Shown: positions 57,785-64,000 of the stretch, in pieces
Position numbering within the stretch: the stretch's first letter is position 1
Layout of the letters: each line of letters starts with the position of its first letter
DNA from: an uncultured Modestobacter sp.
GTDB taxonomy: Bacteria; Actinomycetota; Actinomycetes; Mycobacteriales; Geodermatophilaceae
Direction: 5' to 3'
DNA: 64,000 bases
Assembly (NCBI RefSeq): GCF_947486615.1
Contig: NZ_CANKUD010000014.1
Location: forward strand, 1-64,000
Translations under genes and position numbers: made by a program
The notes under the pieces: model-generated
What the model saw: the letters and a program-made list of their open reading frames with translations, nothing else
Told to the model about the DNA's origin: nothing
The model's database searches: none

Positions 57785-58321
57785 GTGACCGAACAGACCC
57801 CCGCCGCACGGCGCGCCGTCCTGCACACCAACCACGGCGACATCACCGTCGACCTGTTCCCCGACCATGCGCCCAAGACGGTCGCCAACTTCGCCGAGCT
57901 CGCCGAGGGCAGCCGCGAGTGGATCGACCCGCGCACCCGCGAGAAGACGACCGACAAGCTCTACGACGGCACGGTGTTCCACCGGGTCATCAACGGCTTC
58001 ATGATCCAGGGTGGCGACCCCCTCGGTCAGGGCACCGGTGGCCCCGGCTACCGCTTCGGCGACGAGTTCCACCCCGAGCTCTCGTTCAACCGCCCCTACC
58101 TGCTGGCGATGGCCAACGCCGGGCCGGGCACCAACGGCTCGCAGTTCTTCATCACCGTCACCAACACCACGCACCTGAACAACAAGCACACGATCTTCGG
58201 CGAGGTGGCCGACGAGGCCAGCCGCGCCGTGGTCGACCGGATCGCCACCACCCCCACCGCCCGCGGTGACCGCCCGGTCGATGACGTCGTCATCGAGTCC
58301 GTCGAGGTGCAGCGCAGCTGA
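57785..58321 (+). CDS. ppiA: Peptidyl-prolyl cis-trans isomerase (cyclophilin)
   Basis: A 178-residue cyclophilin that isomerises Xaa-Pro bonds. The fold markers TNHGDITVDLFPDHAPKTVANF, FHRVINGFMIQGGDPLGQGTGG and MANAGPGTNGSQFFIT are complete, with the active Arg in FHRVI and Gln/Phe in GSQFFIT. No signal peptide, so cytoplasmic. The GTG at 57785 has GGAGAG 8 bp upstream; a GTG at 57776 is possible. Position matches mycobacterial Rv0009. The downstream gene starts within its stop. Confidence 0.96.
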   Translation: MTEQTPAARRAVLHTNHGDITVDLFPDHAPKTVANFAELAEGSREWIDPRTREKTTDKLYDGTVFHRVINGFMIQGGDPLGQGTGGPGYRFGDEFHPELSFNRPYLLAMANAGPGTNGSQFFITVTNTTHLNNKHTIFGEVADEASRAVVDRIATTPTARGDRPVDDVVIESVEVQRS

Positions 58322-59208
58322 CCACGCCCGAGGGCACCGGGGGCGCCGGCGCGGGTGATCCGCAGCCGGCGCCCCCCGCCACCTGCTACCGGCACCCCGA
58401 CCGGCCCACCGGGGTGCGCTGCACCCGCTGCGGCCGGCCGATCTGCCCGGAGTGCATGAACCCGGCCGCGGTGGGCTTCCAGTGCCCGGACGACGTCCGG
58501 GCCGGCAACGCCACCGTGCGGCAGCCGCGCCGTACCACCGGCGTCCGGCTGGCCGGCCGGCGCTGGGGCGTCGTCACGCTGACCCTGATCGCGCTCAACG
58601 TGGTGATCGGGCTGGCCACGGCCGTGTCGGCGGTGACCGTCGACGTCGACCCGCTGCGCAGCTTCGACTCCCCGCTGCAGGACGAGTTCGTCCTCGCCCC
58701 CTTCCTGGTCGACCTGGGCGAGTGGTGGCGGGTGCCCACGAGCGCCTTCACCCACGTGAGCCCGGTCCACCTGCTGCTCAACATGTTCGCCCTGCTGCTC
58801 TTCGGCTCCGAGCTCGAGCGGCAGCTGGGGAAGGCCCGGTACCTGACCATCTACCTGGTGTCCGCGCTCGGCGGGGCGGCCGCGCTGCAGCTGTTCGGCA
58901 GCTACTTCGGCGGGGTCGTCGGCGCCTCCGCGGCGATCTACGGGCTGATGGGCGCCTTCGGCGTCGTCCTGGTCAAGCAGAAGCAGGACCTCCGCGGGCT
59001 GCTGACCCTGCTGGCCATCAACCTGGTGATCAGCTTCCTGCCCGGGGTGTCGCTGCTCGGGCACCTGGGCGGCCTGGTCGCCGGTGCCCTCACCGCCACG
59101 GTGCTCGTGTTCGCCGGCCGTCGTCGGCCGCTCGCCGTCGCCGGGGTCGCCGTGCTGGTCCTGGTCCTGCTGGTGCTGGTCTTCGGCCGGCTGCGTGGGG
59201 TCGCCTGA
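58318..59208 (+). CDS. Zinc-finger rhomboid intramembrane protease
   Basis: A 296-residue rhomboid preceded by a B-box-like zinc motif: C23...H26 (TCYRHPD) and C35-C38-C43-C46. The rhomboid domain has six or so helices with catalytic S204 in GASAAIYG and H249 in LLGHLGGL. It cuts membrane proteins. No ATG, GTG or TTG start keeps the first zinc ligands; the only fitting start is a CTG at 58318 that overlaps the ppiA stop (CTGA) with GAGGTG upstream, so translation may begin at a rare CTG. The GTG at 58414 would remove C23 and H26. Confidence 0.83.
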   Translation: MTTPEGTGGAGAGDPQPAPPATCYRHPDRPTGVRCTRCGRPICPECMNPAAVGFQCPDDVRAGNATVRQPRRTTGVRLAGRRWGVVTLTLIALNVVIGLATAVSAVTVDVDPLRSFDSPLQDEFVLAPFLVDLGEWWRVPTSAFTHVSPVHLLLNMFALLLFGSELERQLGKARYLTIYLVSALGGAAALQLFGSYFGGVVGASAAIYGLMGAFGVVLVKQKQDLRGLLTLLAINLVISFLPGVSLLGHLGGLVAGALTATVLVFAGRRRPLAVAGVAVLVLVLLVLVFGRLRGVA

Positions 59209-59212
59209 CCGG

Positions 59213-59614
59213 TCAGGACGCCGCGCCGGCGGCCTGGAGGGCCTCGGCGACGTCGGCCGGGTCGACGCCGAGGTCGCGGCGGGCGAGCACCAGCAGGACG
59301 GCGTCGTCGGTGCGGTCCTCCAGCTCCAGGGTCCGGTTCTGCACGCCCCACCGCCGCTGGGTGCGCACCCGGGCCCGGACGGCCGGCCAGCCGATGGTCA
59401 CCGTGCCGGTGAGCCGGCGGACGGTGACGCCCTCGGCGTCGGTGCGGAGCCGTGGGCGCAGCAGTGCGTCCCGGGCCGCCAGCGCGAGCAGCAGGACGGC
59501 GGCAGCACCGACCAGCACCCGGCCCACCGGGTCGACCACCAGGGCGGCCAGGGCGAGCCCCAGCCCCGCCAGGGCGACCGCCACGGTCTCGCCCGGCTGA
59601 GGAGACCACTGCAC
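59213..59614 (-). CDS. PH-domain membrane protein (Rv0010c-like)
   Basis: A 133-residue protein with two membrane helices near the N-terminus (ALAGLGLALAALVVDPVG and LVGAAAVLLLALAARDALL), then a PH-like beta domain (VTVRRLTGTVTIGWPAVRARVRTQ). Its place after the ppiA/rhomboid region matches mycobacterial Rv0010c. Function unknown. It is convergent with the rhomboid gene (4 bp). Confidence 0.83.
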   Translation of the reverse strand: MQWSPQPGETVAVALAGLGLALAALVVDPVGRVLVGAAAVLLLALAARDALLRPRLRTDAEGVTVRRLTGTVTIGWPAVRARVRTQRRWGVQNRTLELEDRTDDAVLLVLARRDLGVDPADVAEALQAAGAAS

Positions 59615-59743
59615 CGGGTCAGCTTGTCAGCAGCGCCTGGTAGAGCTCCGCCCGAGGCATAGCATCGCGAGCAGGACGTCCCAGACGTCCGAGGGCCTGG
59701 TCCGTGCGGCCGGCCCGCTCGCTGCTCGACGAGGAGGAGTGCC

Positions 59744-60904
59744 ATGCGGGACGCCGTCATCTGTGCCGCGGTCCGGACGCCGGTGGGCCGGCGCGGGGGT
59801 GGGCTGTCGGGCGTGCACGCCGCCGACCTGTCCGCGACGGTGCTGACCGCCCTCGCCGACCGGACCGGGCTCGACCCGGCGGTCGTCGACGACGTGATCT
59901 GGGGCTGCGTCAGCCAGGTCGGTGAGCAGACCAGCAACATCGGCCGGGTGGCCGTGCTCGCGGCCGGGTGGCCGGAGTCGGTGCCCGGCACCACGGTCGA
60001 CCGGCAGTGCGGCTCGTCGCAGCAGGCGGTCGCCTTCGCCGCGGCCGCGGTGGTCAGCGGTCAGGCCGACGTCGTGGTGGCCGGGGGCGTCGAGTCGATG
60101 AGCCGGGTGCCGATGGGCTCCTCGGCCGGGGACGGCTCGGCCGGGCGGCCGCTGGGGCCGGCGTTCCTGGCCCGGTACGGCGGCGTCGTCCCGAACCAGG
60201 GGGTGGGCGCGGAGCTGATCGCCGACCGGTGGGGGCTCTCCCGCGCCGAGCTCGACGAGTTCGCGCTGCGCTCGCACGAGCGCGCCGGCAAGGCGCAGGC
60301 CGACGGTGCCTTCGACGACCAGATCGTGCCGGTGACCACGGCTGAGGGGGTGCAGGTCAGCCGGGACGAGGGCATCCGCAGCGGCGGCACGCTGGCCTCC
60401 CTCGGCGCGCTGAAGACGCCGTTCCGGCCCGACGGGGTGATCAGCGCCGGCAACGCCAGCCAGATCTCCGACGGGTCGGCGGCGCTGCTGGTCACCACCT
60501 CCGAGCGGGCCCGGGAGCTCGGCCTGACCCCGATCGTCCGGGTGCACACGACCGTGGTGGCCGGCGACGACCCGGTGGTCATGCTGACCGCCCCGATCCC
60601 GGCCACCCGCAAGCTGCTCGCCCGCGCGGGGGTACCGCTGGCCGACATCGGGGTGTTCGAGGTGAACGAGGCGTTCGCGCCCGTGCCGCTGGCCTGGCAG
60701 CGCGAGATCGGCGCTGACCCGGCGGTGGTCAACCCGCTGGGTGGGGCGATCGCCCTCGGCCACCCGCTCGGTGCCTCGGGGGCCCGGATCATGACCACCC
60801 TCGTGCACCACATGCAGGCGACCGGCACCCGCTTCGGGCTGCAGACGATGTGCGAAGGCGGCGGTCTGGCGAACGCCACCCTGCTGGAGCTCCTCGCCGA
60901 CTGA
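59744..60904 (+). CDS. Acetyl-CoA acetyltransferase / 3-ketoacyl-CoA thiolase
   Basis: A 386-residue thiolase. Catalytic C89 (VDRQCGSSQQ), H340 (GGAIALGHPLGASGAR) and C370 (MCEGGGLANAT) are all present, plus the NEAF motif in FEVNEAFAPVPL. It joins or cleaves acyl-CoA; direction and chain length are not predictable. The ATG has a GGAGGAG site. It is not part of the conserved oriC gene order and may be a local insertion. Confidence 0.95.
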   Translation: MRDAVICAAVRTPVGRRGGGLSGVHAADLSATVLTALADRTGLDPAVVDDVIWGCVSQVGEQTSNIGRVAVLAAGWPESVPGTTVDRQCGSSQQAVAFAAAAVVSGQADVVVAGGVESMSRVPMGSSAGDGSAGRPLGPAFLARYGGVVPNQGVGAELIADRWGLSRAELDEFALRSHERAGKAQADGAFDDQIVPVTTAEGVQVSRDEGIRSGGTLASLGALKTPFRPDGVISAGNASQISDGSAALLVTTSERARELGLTPIVRVHTTVVAGDDPVVMLTAPIPATRKLLARAGVPLADIGVFEVNEAFAPVPLAWQREIGADPAVVNPLGGAIALGHPLGASGARIMTTLVHHMQATGTRFGLQTMCEGGGLANATLLELLAD

Positions 60905-60921
60905 GTCCCGGGTCCTCCCCT

Positions 60922-60952
60922 CCCTCGTCCACAGCCACCGTCGCGACGAGGG
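60922..60952. terminator. Terminator after the thiolase
   Basis: CCCTCGTC / GACGAGGG, 8-bp stem, 15-base loop, 18 bp past the stop. A DnaA-box match overlaps it. Confidence 0.6.
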
Positions 60953-61813
60953 GGCGGTGGCGTTCCCCGGCGAGCGGATGCGGTGGACGACGCGCTCCGG
61001 TGTCGACAACTCACCCGGACACGCCCGGGACCGGCCCGTCACGCTGTCGGTTTGCGCATCGGAGAACCGGGTAGTAAGGGCCAGCGATGCGGCTTCGGAG
61101 CCCTGGTTTTCCCACAGGTGTGTACACAGCTGGGGACGGACTTCCACCGGTGTAGTTACCCATCTGCCGTTTCCGTCCCAGTGGTCACATCTCCGACATC
61201 TGCCCAGGTCAGCGCGGTGAGTGAGGAACGGGGAAGTCCACACATCGTGGACAACCCGGTGGACGACGGATCCGGCCACCTGTGGACGGCGCGGGGCGCT
61301 GTGCACAGACGATCTTCCCGTCAGCCGTGGACAGGCCGCTGACCTGCGGGTTGACGGTTTGTCGACTCTGCGAGCCGTTCACTGCCCGGGGTGTGCAGGT
61401 CACCGAGCGTCTCCAACGCCCGCTGGGTGCCCTGGCCTGTCCACCGGGGTGGCCGCGCGGTCGCGGGCAGGGCGGCGGCCGCTGTCCACAGCAGCCGCCG
61501 CCGTACCGCCGACCGTGCCGCCCATCGGTCGTCGCGCTGGACCCGACGTCCAGGGCCACGCACAGGCATCCTGGTCGAGGTGGGTGACGAGCCGCCCGGG
61601 GCATCGTCCTGCGGGCAGGACCGGCCCCCCGGGGCACGACGGATCGGCCGCCGCCGCCACGCGGGCGCTCCGGGGGAGCACGGCGCTCAGCAGTGCGTGC
61701 CCTGGGTGCCCGGCCCCGGCACGGCACCCGACGGCGACCGGGCGGGAGGGGCCTCCAGGTGCAGCGCGTGCCGAGCGAGCCCCGGGCGCGGCCGTCGGAG
61801 GGCAGCCCCGGGA

Positions 61814-61853
61814 ACGACGAAGGCCCCCGTCCCGGAGGACGAGGGCCTGTCGT
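61814..61853 (-). terminator. Terminator of crgA
   Basis: An imperfect long stem (ACGAC-AGGCCC / GGGCCT-GTCGT) just after the crgA stop on the minus strand. Confidence 0.55.
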
Positions 61854-61865
61854 GAGCGCGGTGGG

Positions 61866-62138
61866 TCAGCGCCAGCGCATCGACATGACCAGACCGGCGA
61901 CCATGGCACCGAACCCGATCGCGAAGTTCCAGGCGCCGAGCGAGGTCATCAGCGGGATGCGGTCCCCGGCGACGTAGTAGACGACGATCCACAGCAGCCC
62001 GACGAGCATGAGGGCCACCATCACCGGGGCGTACCACCGGGGGCTGGGCTCGGCGGCGCGGGCGCGCGCCGCACTCGAGGGCAGCACGCCCTCGGGCGGG
62101 GTGTACACCGACTTCTTGCGCACCTTCGACTTCGGCAC
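61866..62138 (-). CDS. crgA: Cell division protein CrgA
   Basis: A 90-residue CrgA with two membrane helices (PRWYAPVMVALMLVGLLWIVVYYV and IGFGAMVAGLVMS) and the N-terminal PKSKVRKK segment. In mycobacteria and Streptomyces it connects FtsZ, PBPs and other divisome parts. A GTG start at 62138 is used. It lies between the DnaA-box-rich gap and the DUF881 gene in the conserved Rv0011c position. Confidence 0.95.
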   Translation of the reverse strand: MPKSKVRKKSVYTPPEGVLPSSAARARAAEPSPRWYAPVMVALMLVGLLWIVVYYVAGDRIPLMTSLGAWNFAIGFGAMVAGLVMSMRWR

Positions 62139-62299
62139 CGTGGAACTCCCTCCCGGGCCGGTGGACTGTCGCCCCCGGCGTGAACTGACACCAGCCTAAG
62201 CTGCGAGGGGAGCCGGTCCGCCCCGTGTGCGGGCCGCGCCGCCCCCCGACCCCGCCGTCCACCCGCTGGGGACCACCGCGTCCCGGCCAGGAGGTGCCC

Positions 62300-63049
62300 G
62301 TGCGCCGCTCCCTGACGCTCCGCCGCCCCACCCTCTGGACGGCGCTCGTCCCCGTCGTCGCGCTGGTGGCCGGGATGATCTTCGCGACCTCCAGCCAGAC
62401 GGCGCAGGGCACCGATCTGCGGGCCGGGGAGAGCTCCCAGCTGTCCGGCCTGGTGGAGCAGCGCGACGCCGCGGTGGCCCGGCAGCAGGCCGAGCTGGCC
62501 GCGCTGCAGCAGCGGGTGCAGGAGCTCACGGACCTCGCGGCCTCGCGCAACGGCGACGTCGCGGCGGTGCAGGCCGAGGGTGCGACCGGCCTGGCGTCGG
62601 CCGGACTGACCGAGCTGACCGGTCCCGGGCTGTCGGTGGTGCTGGACGACGTGAAGCGCCAGGCCGGCGCGAACCAGCCCGGCGGGGTCGACCCGGACAA
62701 CCTGGTGATCCACCAGTCCGACGTCCAGGGCGTGGTGAACGCGCTCTGGGCCGCCGGGGCGGAGGGCGTCGCCATCATGGGCAAGCGGATGGTCGCCACC
62801 AGCGCGGTCATCTGCGTCGGACCCACGCTGTTGCTGCAGGGGCGCACGTACTCCCCGCCCTACGTGGTGACCGCCGTCGGCGAGGCCGACGAGATGCGGG
62901 CAGCGCTGGCCTCCTCGCCCCAGGTGCAGTTGCTCAAGGAGCAGGCCGACGCCTACGGACTCACCTACCGCCTGGAGGACCAGGAGCAGCTGACCCTGCC
63001 GCCCTACGACGGGTCGCTGGACATGCAGCACGCGGTCGCCGTCGGCTGA
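62300..63049 (+). CDS. DUF881 family protein
   Basis: A 249-residue protein with one N-terminal membrane helix (TLWTALVPVVALVAGMIFA), a coiled-coil stretch (about 45-85) and the DUF881 domain (VDPDNLVIHQSDVQGVVNALWAAGAEGVAIMGKRM, then CVGPTLLLQGRTYSPPYVVTAVG). Matches mycobacterial Rv0012. Function unknown. The GTG at 62300 has AGGAGG just upstream. Confidence 0.9.
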   Translation: MRRSLTLRRPTLWTALVPVVALVAGMIFATSSQTAQGTDLRAGESSQLSGLVEQRDAAVARQQAELAALQQRVQELTDLAASRNGDVAAVQAEGATGLASAGLTELTGPGLSVVLDDVKRQAGANQPGGVDPDNLVIHQSDVQGVVNALWAAGAEGVAIMGKRMVATSAVICVGPTLLLQGRTYSPPYVVTAVGEADEMRAALASSPQVQLLKEQADAYGLTYRLEDQEQLTLPPYDGSLDMQHAVAVG

Positions 63050-63108
63050 GCCGCTGCTGGAGGGGCCTGCGGACCGGGCCGGCCGTGACGCGGGACCTCC
63101 CCGGCGTG

Positions 63109-63114
63109 TACACC
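63109..63114 (+). promoter_or_regulatory. -10-like element, leaderless pabA start
   Basis: TACACC ends 6 bp before the GTG at 63121; weaker than the others because the last base is C. Confidence 0.3.
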
Positions 63115-63120
63115 TGGCGT

Positions 63121-63792
63121 GTGCAGAACGAGAGTGAGCCGGCCGTCCGGCCGGTGCTGGTCGTCGACAACTTCGACAGCTTCGTCTACAACCTGGTCCA
63201 GTACCTGGGCCAGCTGGGCGTCCCCAGCGTGGTGCGGCGCAACGACGCCGTCACCATCGCCGAGCTCGCCGACCTGGACGTCGCCGGCGTCCTGCTCTCG
63301 CCCGGACCGGGGACCCCCGTCGACGCCGGTGTCACGGTGCCGATGGTGCGCGCGGCTGCGGAAGCCGGCCTGCCGGTGCTGGGCGTGTGCCTGGGCCACC
63401 AGGCGATCGCCGAGGCCTTCGGCGGCGTGGTGGGGCGTGCTCCTGAGCTGCTGCACGGCAAGACCAGCCAGGTCGTGCACGACGGCGTGGGTGTGCTGGC
63501 CGGGCTGGCCTCGCCGTTCACCGCCACCCGCTACCACTCGCTGGCCGTGGAGTCCGACAGCGTGCCGGCCGAGCTCGAGGTCACCGGCCGCACGCCCTCG
63601 GGCATCGTGATGGCCCTCCGGCACCGGGAGCTGCCGATCGAGGGCGTCCAGTTCCACCCCGAGTCGGTGCTCACCGAGGGCGGCCACCAGCTGCTGGCCA
63701 ACTGGCTGACCTCCTGCGGCCTCGCGCCGGACGCCCAGCGGGTCGAGGCGGCCGCGGCCACGGCCCGCCGGCTCACCATGGCCGTCAGCTGA
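63121..63792 (+). CDS. pabA: Aminodeoxychorismate/anthranilate synthase component II
   Basis: A 223-residue glutamine amidotransferase that supplies ammonia for p-aminobenzoate or anthranilate. Catalytic C90 (GVCLGHQAIAEAFGG) and H179-E181 (FHPES) are seen, with VVDNFDSFVYNLVQYLGQLG at the start and LSPGPGTP for the oxyanion site. The mycobacterial homologue here is Rv0013 (trpG). Whether it serves folate or tryptophan synthesis is not decided by the sequence. The 18 bp covering its last codons and stop are duplicated directly after it. Confidence 0.93.
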   Translation: MQNESEPAVRPVLVVDNFDSFVYNLVQYLGQLGVPSVVRRNDAVTIAELADLDVAGVLLSPGPGTPVDAGVTVPMVRAAAEAGLPVLGVCLGHQAIAEAFGGVVGRAPELLHGKTSQVVHDGVGVLAGLASPFTATRYHSLAVESDSVPAELEVTGRTPSGIVMALRHRELPIEGVQFHPESVLTEGGHQLLANWLTSCGLAPDAQRVEAAAATARRLTMAVS

Positions 63793-63810
63793 ACCATGGC
63801 CGTCAGCTGA
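63775..63810. repeat. 18-bp tandem duplication at the pabA stop
   Basis: ACCATGGCCGTCAGCTGA occurs twice back to back, 63775-63792 and 63793-63810. The first copy carries the last five codons and stop of pabA. Confidence 0.9.
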
Positions 63811-63850
63811 ACCCGGGACGTCCGCCGGGCCGCTGAGCGCCCCGTGGACG

Positions 63851-63896
63851 CGACGAGGGCCCCTCCCCGGAGTTCTCCGGGGAGGGGCCTTCGTCG
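63851..63896. terminator. Bidirectional terminator after pabA
   Basis: A 15-bp stem (GGCCCCTCCCCGGAG / CTCCGGGGAGGGGCC) with a 2-base nominal loop and outer CGACGA / CGTCG pairs, between pabA and the convergent partial gene. Confidence 0.88.
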
Positions 63897-63909
63897 TGAG
63901 TGGCCCCGG

Positions 63910-64000
63910 TCAGGTCGTGGGCGATGCCGTGGGGGAGGGCGTCGGGCTGGTGGACGGCGGGGTGACCGGCTCGGAGGTCGGCGGCGTCTCCACCGGGACG
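63910..64000 (-). CDS. Partial: Thr/Ser/Pro-rich C-terminus, probably PknB
   Basis: Only the last 29-30 codons are in the window. They read ...VETPPTSEPVTPPSTSP TPSPTASPTT and stop, a disordered Thr/Pro tail. In mycobacteria the gene at this place and strand is pknB (Ser/Thr kinase of cell growth), so I suggest that; the kinase part lies outside the window. Confidence 0.5.
   Translation of the reverse strand, partial: VPVETPPTSEPVTPPSTSPTPSPTASPTT

Larger units (their letters stand above)
60905..61865. other. Non-coding region rich in DnaA-box-like sites (961 bp)
   Basis: No credible gene on either strand. It carries exact YYRTCCACA DnaA boxes at 60925-60933 (+), 61281-61289 (-) and 61482-61490 (+), and near matches at 61234-61242, 61246-61254, 61257-61265, 61326-61334 and 61437-61445. 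Hand counts give about 40% A+T in 61081-61200, above the surroundings. Hairpins at 60922-60952 and 61814-61853 mark the gene ends. Confidence 0.6.

Noticed and set aside
61221-62183. Open frames across the 961-bp gap near 61 kb
   Set aside because: Arg/Pro-rich GC artefacts without starts supported by ribosome sites; they run antisense through crgA.

Overview
The window is about 64 kb of very GC-rich actinobacterial chromosome (mostly GTG/ATG starts, strong third-position G/C) spanning the replication-origin region. The gene order matches the conserved core around mycobacterial dnaA: pcnA-mutT4-(DUF6049)-murJ-pseudokinase-trxB-trxA-cwlM-...-parB-parA-rsmG-jag-yidC-yidD-rnpA-rpmH-dnaA-dnaN-gnd-recF-dciA-...-gyrB-gyrA-DUF3566-tRNA-Ile-tRNA-Ala-ppiA-rhomboid-PH protein-crgA-DUF881-pabA-(pknB?). 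A second conserved block, dnaB-rplI-rpsR-ssb-rpsF-(nfo)-GT87-ponA-padR-ino1, also lies here. By base composition and repeat style I would guess a Geodermatophilales/Frankiales-type organism, but that is inference.

Layout. 0-5.2 kb: a small repeat protein, DinB polymerase, methyltransferase, cupin, a secreted HNH nuclease lipoprotein, a conserved Cys/His protein of unknown function and a GNAT acetyltransferase. 5.2-8.9 kb: dnaB and the rpsF-ssb-rpsR-rplI operon, with a 727-bp gap that carries a LexA-type box and a perfect DnaA box. 9.0-17.1 kb: endonuclease IV, GT87 mannosyltransferase, PonA, the PadR/ino1 pair and a lipoprotein. 17.2-27.6 kb: YqgE, an MFS exporter, CCA-adding enzyme, a Nudix hydrolase, DUF6049, MurJ and a separate membrane pseudokinase. 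27.7-33.0 kb: thioredoxin reductase and thioredoxin, a CwlM-like protein, an aminotransferase and an ATP-grasp ligase. 33.1-38.8 kb: the leftward parB-to-rpmH operon. 38.8-42.1 kb: dnaA flanked by two regions with DnaA-box-like sites. 42.1-57.7 kb: dnaN to gyrA, interrupted between dciA and gyrB by an unknown protein, an ABC exporter and an amino-acid permease, then DUF3566 and two tRNAs. 57.8-64 kb: ppiA, rhomboid, PH protein, thiolase, a 961-bp non-coding stretch rich in DnaA-box-like sites, crgA, DUF881, pabA/trpG and the tail of a probable pknB.

How the parts fit. Replication functions (DnaA, DnaN, RecF, DciA, DnaB, SSB, gyrase, DinB) sit with segregation (ParAB and five parS-like sites), membrane insertion (YidC, YidD, Jag), ribosome/RNA processing (RpmH, RnpA, RsmG, tRNAs) and cell-wall growth (PonA, MurJ, pseudokinase, CwlM, Ddl-like ligase, CrgA, probable PknB). 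No transposase, integrase, prophage or CRISPR array was seen.

The most unusual signals are non-coding: six copies of a roughly 58-66 bp two-hairpin element placed directly after stop codons between 16 and 53 kb; a second DnaA-box cluster about 20 kb from dnaA; a GGAAT-N18-GTT (SigR-type) promoter overlapping a leaderless housekeeping promoter at trxB; a LexA box before dnaB; and a PadR operator overlapping the padR-ino1 promoter.
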